Shown here piece after piece: positions 5,208 to 5,514 of a stretch of 5,514 nucleotides of DNA (positions are counted from its first letter, which is position 1; each line of letters opens with the position of its first letter). The stretch is from an uncultured Eubacterium sp. Its GTDB lineage: Bacteria; Bacillota; Clostridia; Oscillospirales; Acutalibacteraceae. A program made the position numbers and the translations under genes. The stretch spans positions 1,591 through 7,104 of the forward strand of contig CAJTMQ010000062.1 in NCBI GenBank assembly GCA_910577215.1. Reading direction: 5' to 3'. Under the pieces are notes generated by a model that searched no databases, had not been told where the DNA came from, and was given only the letters and a program-made list of their open reading frames with translations.

Positions 5208-5514
5208 ATGACAAGAATTGTATTATGCGGTGCAAACGGCAAAATGGGAAAAGTAATTCAAAGTGTTGTTTCAGGAAGAGATAACTGTGAAATTGTTGCA
5301 GGTGTTGATTTAAACACGGAAAGCTCCGGCTTCCCTGTTTACAGTTCATTTGCAGATATTAAAGAAACAGCAGATGTTATCATTGATTTTTCTAATCCGG
5401 CACTGCTTGAAAGCTTACTTGATTATTCAGTCAATAATAATATACCTGTTGTAATTGCAACAACCGGCTATGATGACAATCAAAAGAAAATGATTGAGGC
5501 TGCTTCAGAAAAGG
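5208..5514 (+). CDS. dapB: 4-hydroxy-tetrahydrodipicolinate reductase, N-terminal part, cut by window edge
   Basis: Reduces the DapA product to tetrahydrodipicolinate with NAD(P)H. The frame opens at the ATG at 5208-5210 and stays open for 102 codons to the window end. Visible are the N-terminal Rossmann motif MTRIVLCGANGKMGKVI (GANGKMG at 8-14), the family segment ADVIIDFSNP, and VVIATTGYDD, the cofactor-binding turn that is often GTTG and here is ATTG. The catalytic His and the C-terminal substrate-binding domain (family about 240-270 residues) lie beyond the window. AAGGAA with a 7-base gap precedes the ATG, 28 bases after the dapA stop, so it is the third gene of the operon. Confidence 0.95.
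   Translation, partial: MTRIVLCGANGKMGKVIQSVVSGRDNCEIVAGVDLNTESSGFPVYSSFADIKETADVIIDFSNPALLESLLDYSVNNNIPVVIATTGYDDNQKKMIEAASEK

Overview
The window is AT-rich chromosomal DNA with dense genes, short intergenic gaps and AGGAG-type ribosome binding sites. Protein family variants (a TGT with an 'MNVAT...AAIKG' N-terminal motif, and an Asd of the 'GATGMVGQRF / SHNTLRGAAGG' type) and the order queA-tgt-yajC-small membrane protein point to a low-GC Firmicute of class Clostridia, probably an Oscillospiraceae/Ruminococcaceae-like gut bacterium. The taxonomic call is inference from family knowledge, not from a search.

Left half (1-3050, all on the minus strand, read right to left): queA then tgt, the last two enzymes of tRNA queuosine synthesis acting on preQ1 (Tgt inserts preQ1 at position 34 of tRNA, QueA then adds the epoxycyclopentane ring). 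Next comes yajC, a SecDF-YajC accessory membrane protein with its own consensus promoter, and then the start of a small multi-spanning membrane protein that leaves the window at its left edge. Between yajC and that last gene is a terminator-like hairpin whose 3' arm contains the next gene's Shine-Dalgarno sequence.

Right half (3183-5514, plus strand): asd, dapA and the first part of dapB, consecutive enzymes from aspartyl phosphate to tetrahydrodipicolinate in lysine/diaminopimelate synthesis. Gaps of about 22-28 bases, each with its own ribosome binding site, suggest one operon. The last codons of asd are frameshifted at a run of five G, so the conserved C-terminus lies in another frame.

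The two operons diverge from a 132-base region (3051-3182). There a forward and a reverse promoter appear to share one symmetric extended -10 sequence (3092-3104), so an RNA polymerase bound one way would exclude the other.

The genes themselves are ordinary housekeeping functions. I see no mobile element, CRISPR array, RNA gene or evident new multi-gene system. The points worth a second look are the shared promoter, the asd frameshift and the hairpin over the ribosome binding site.
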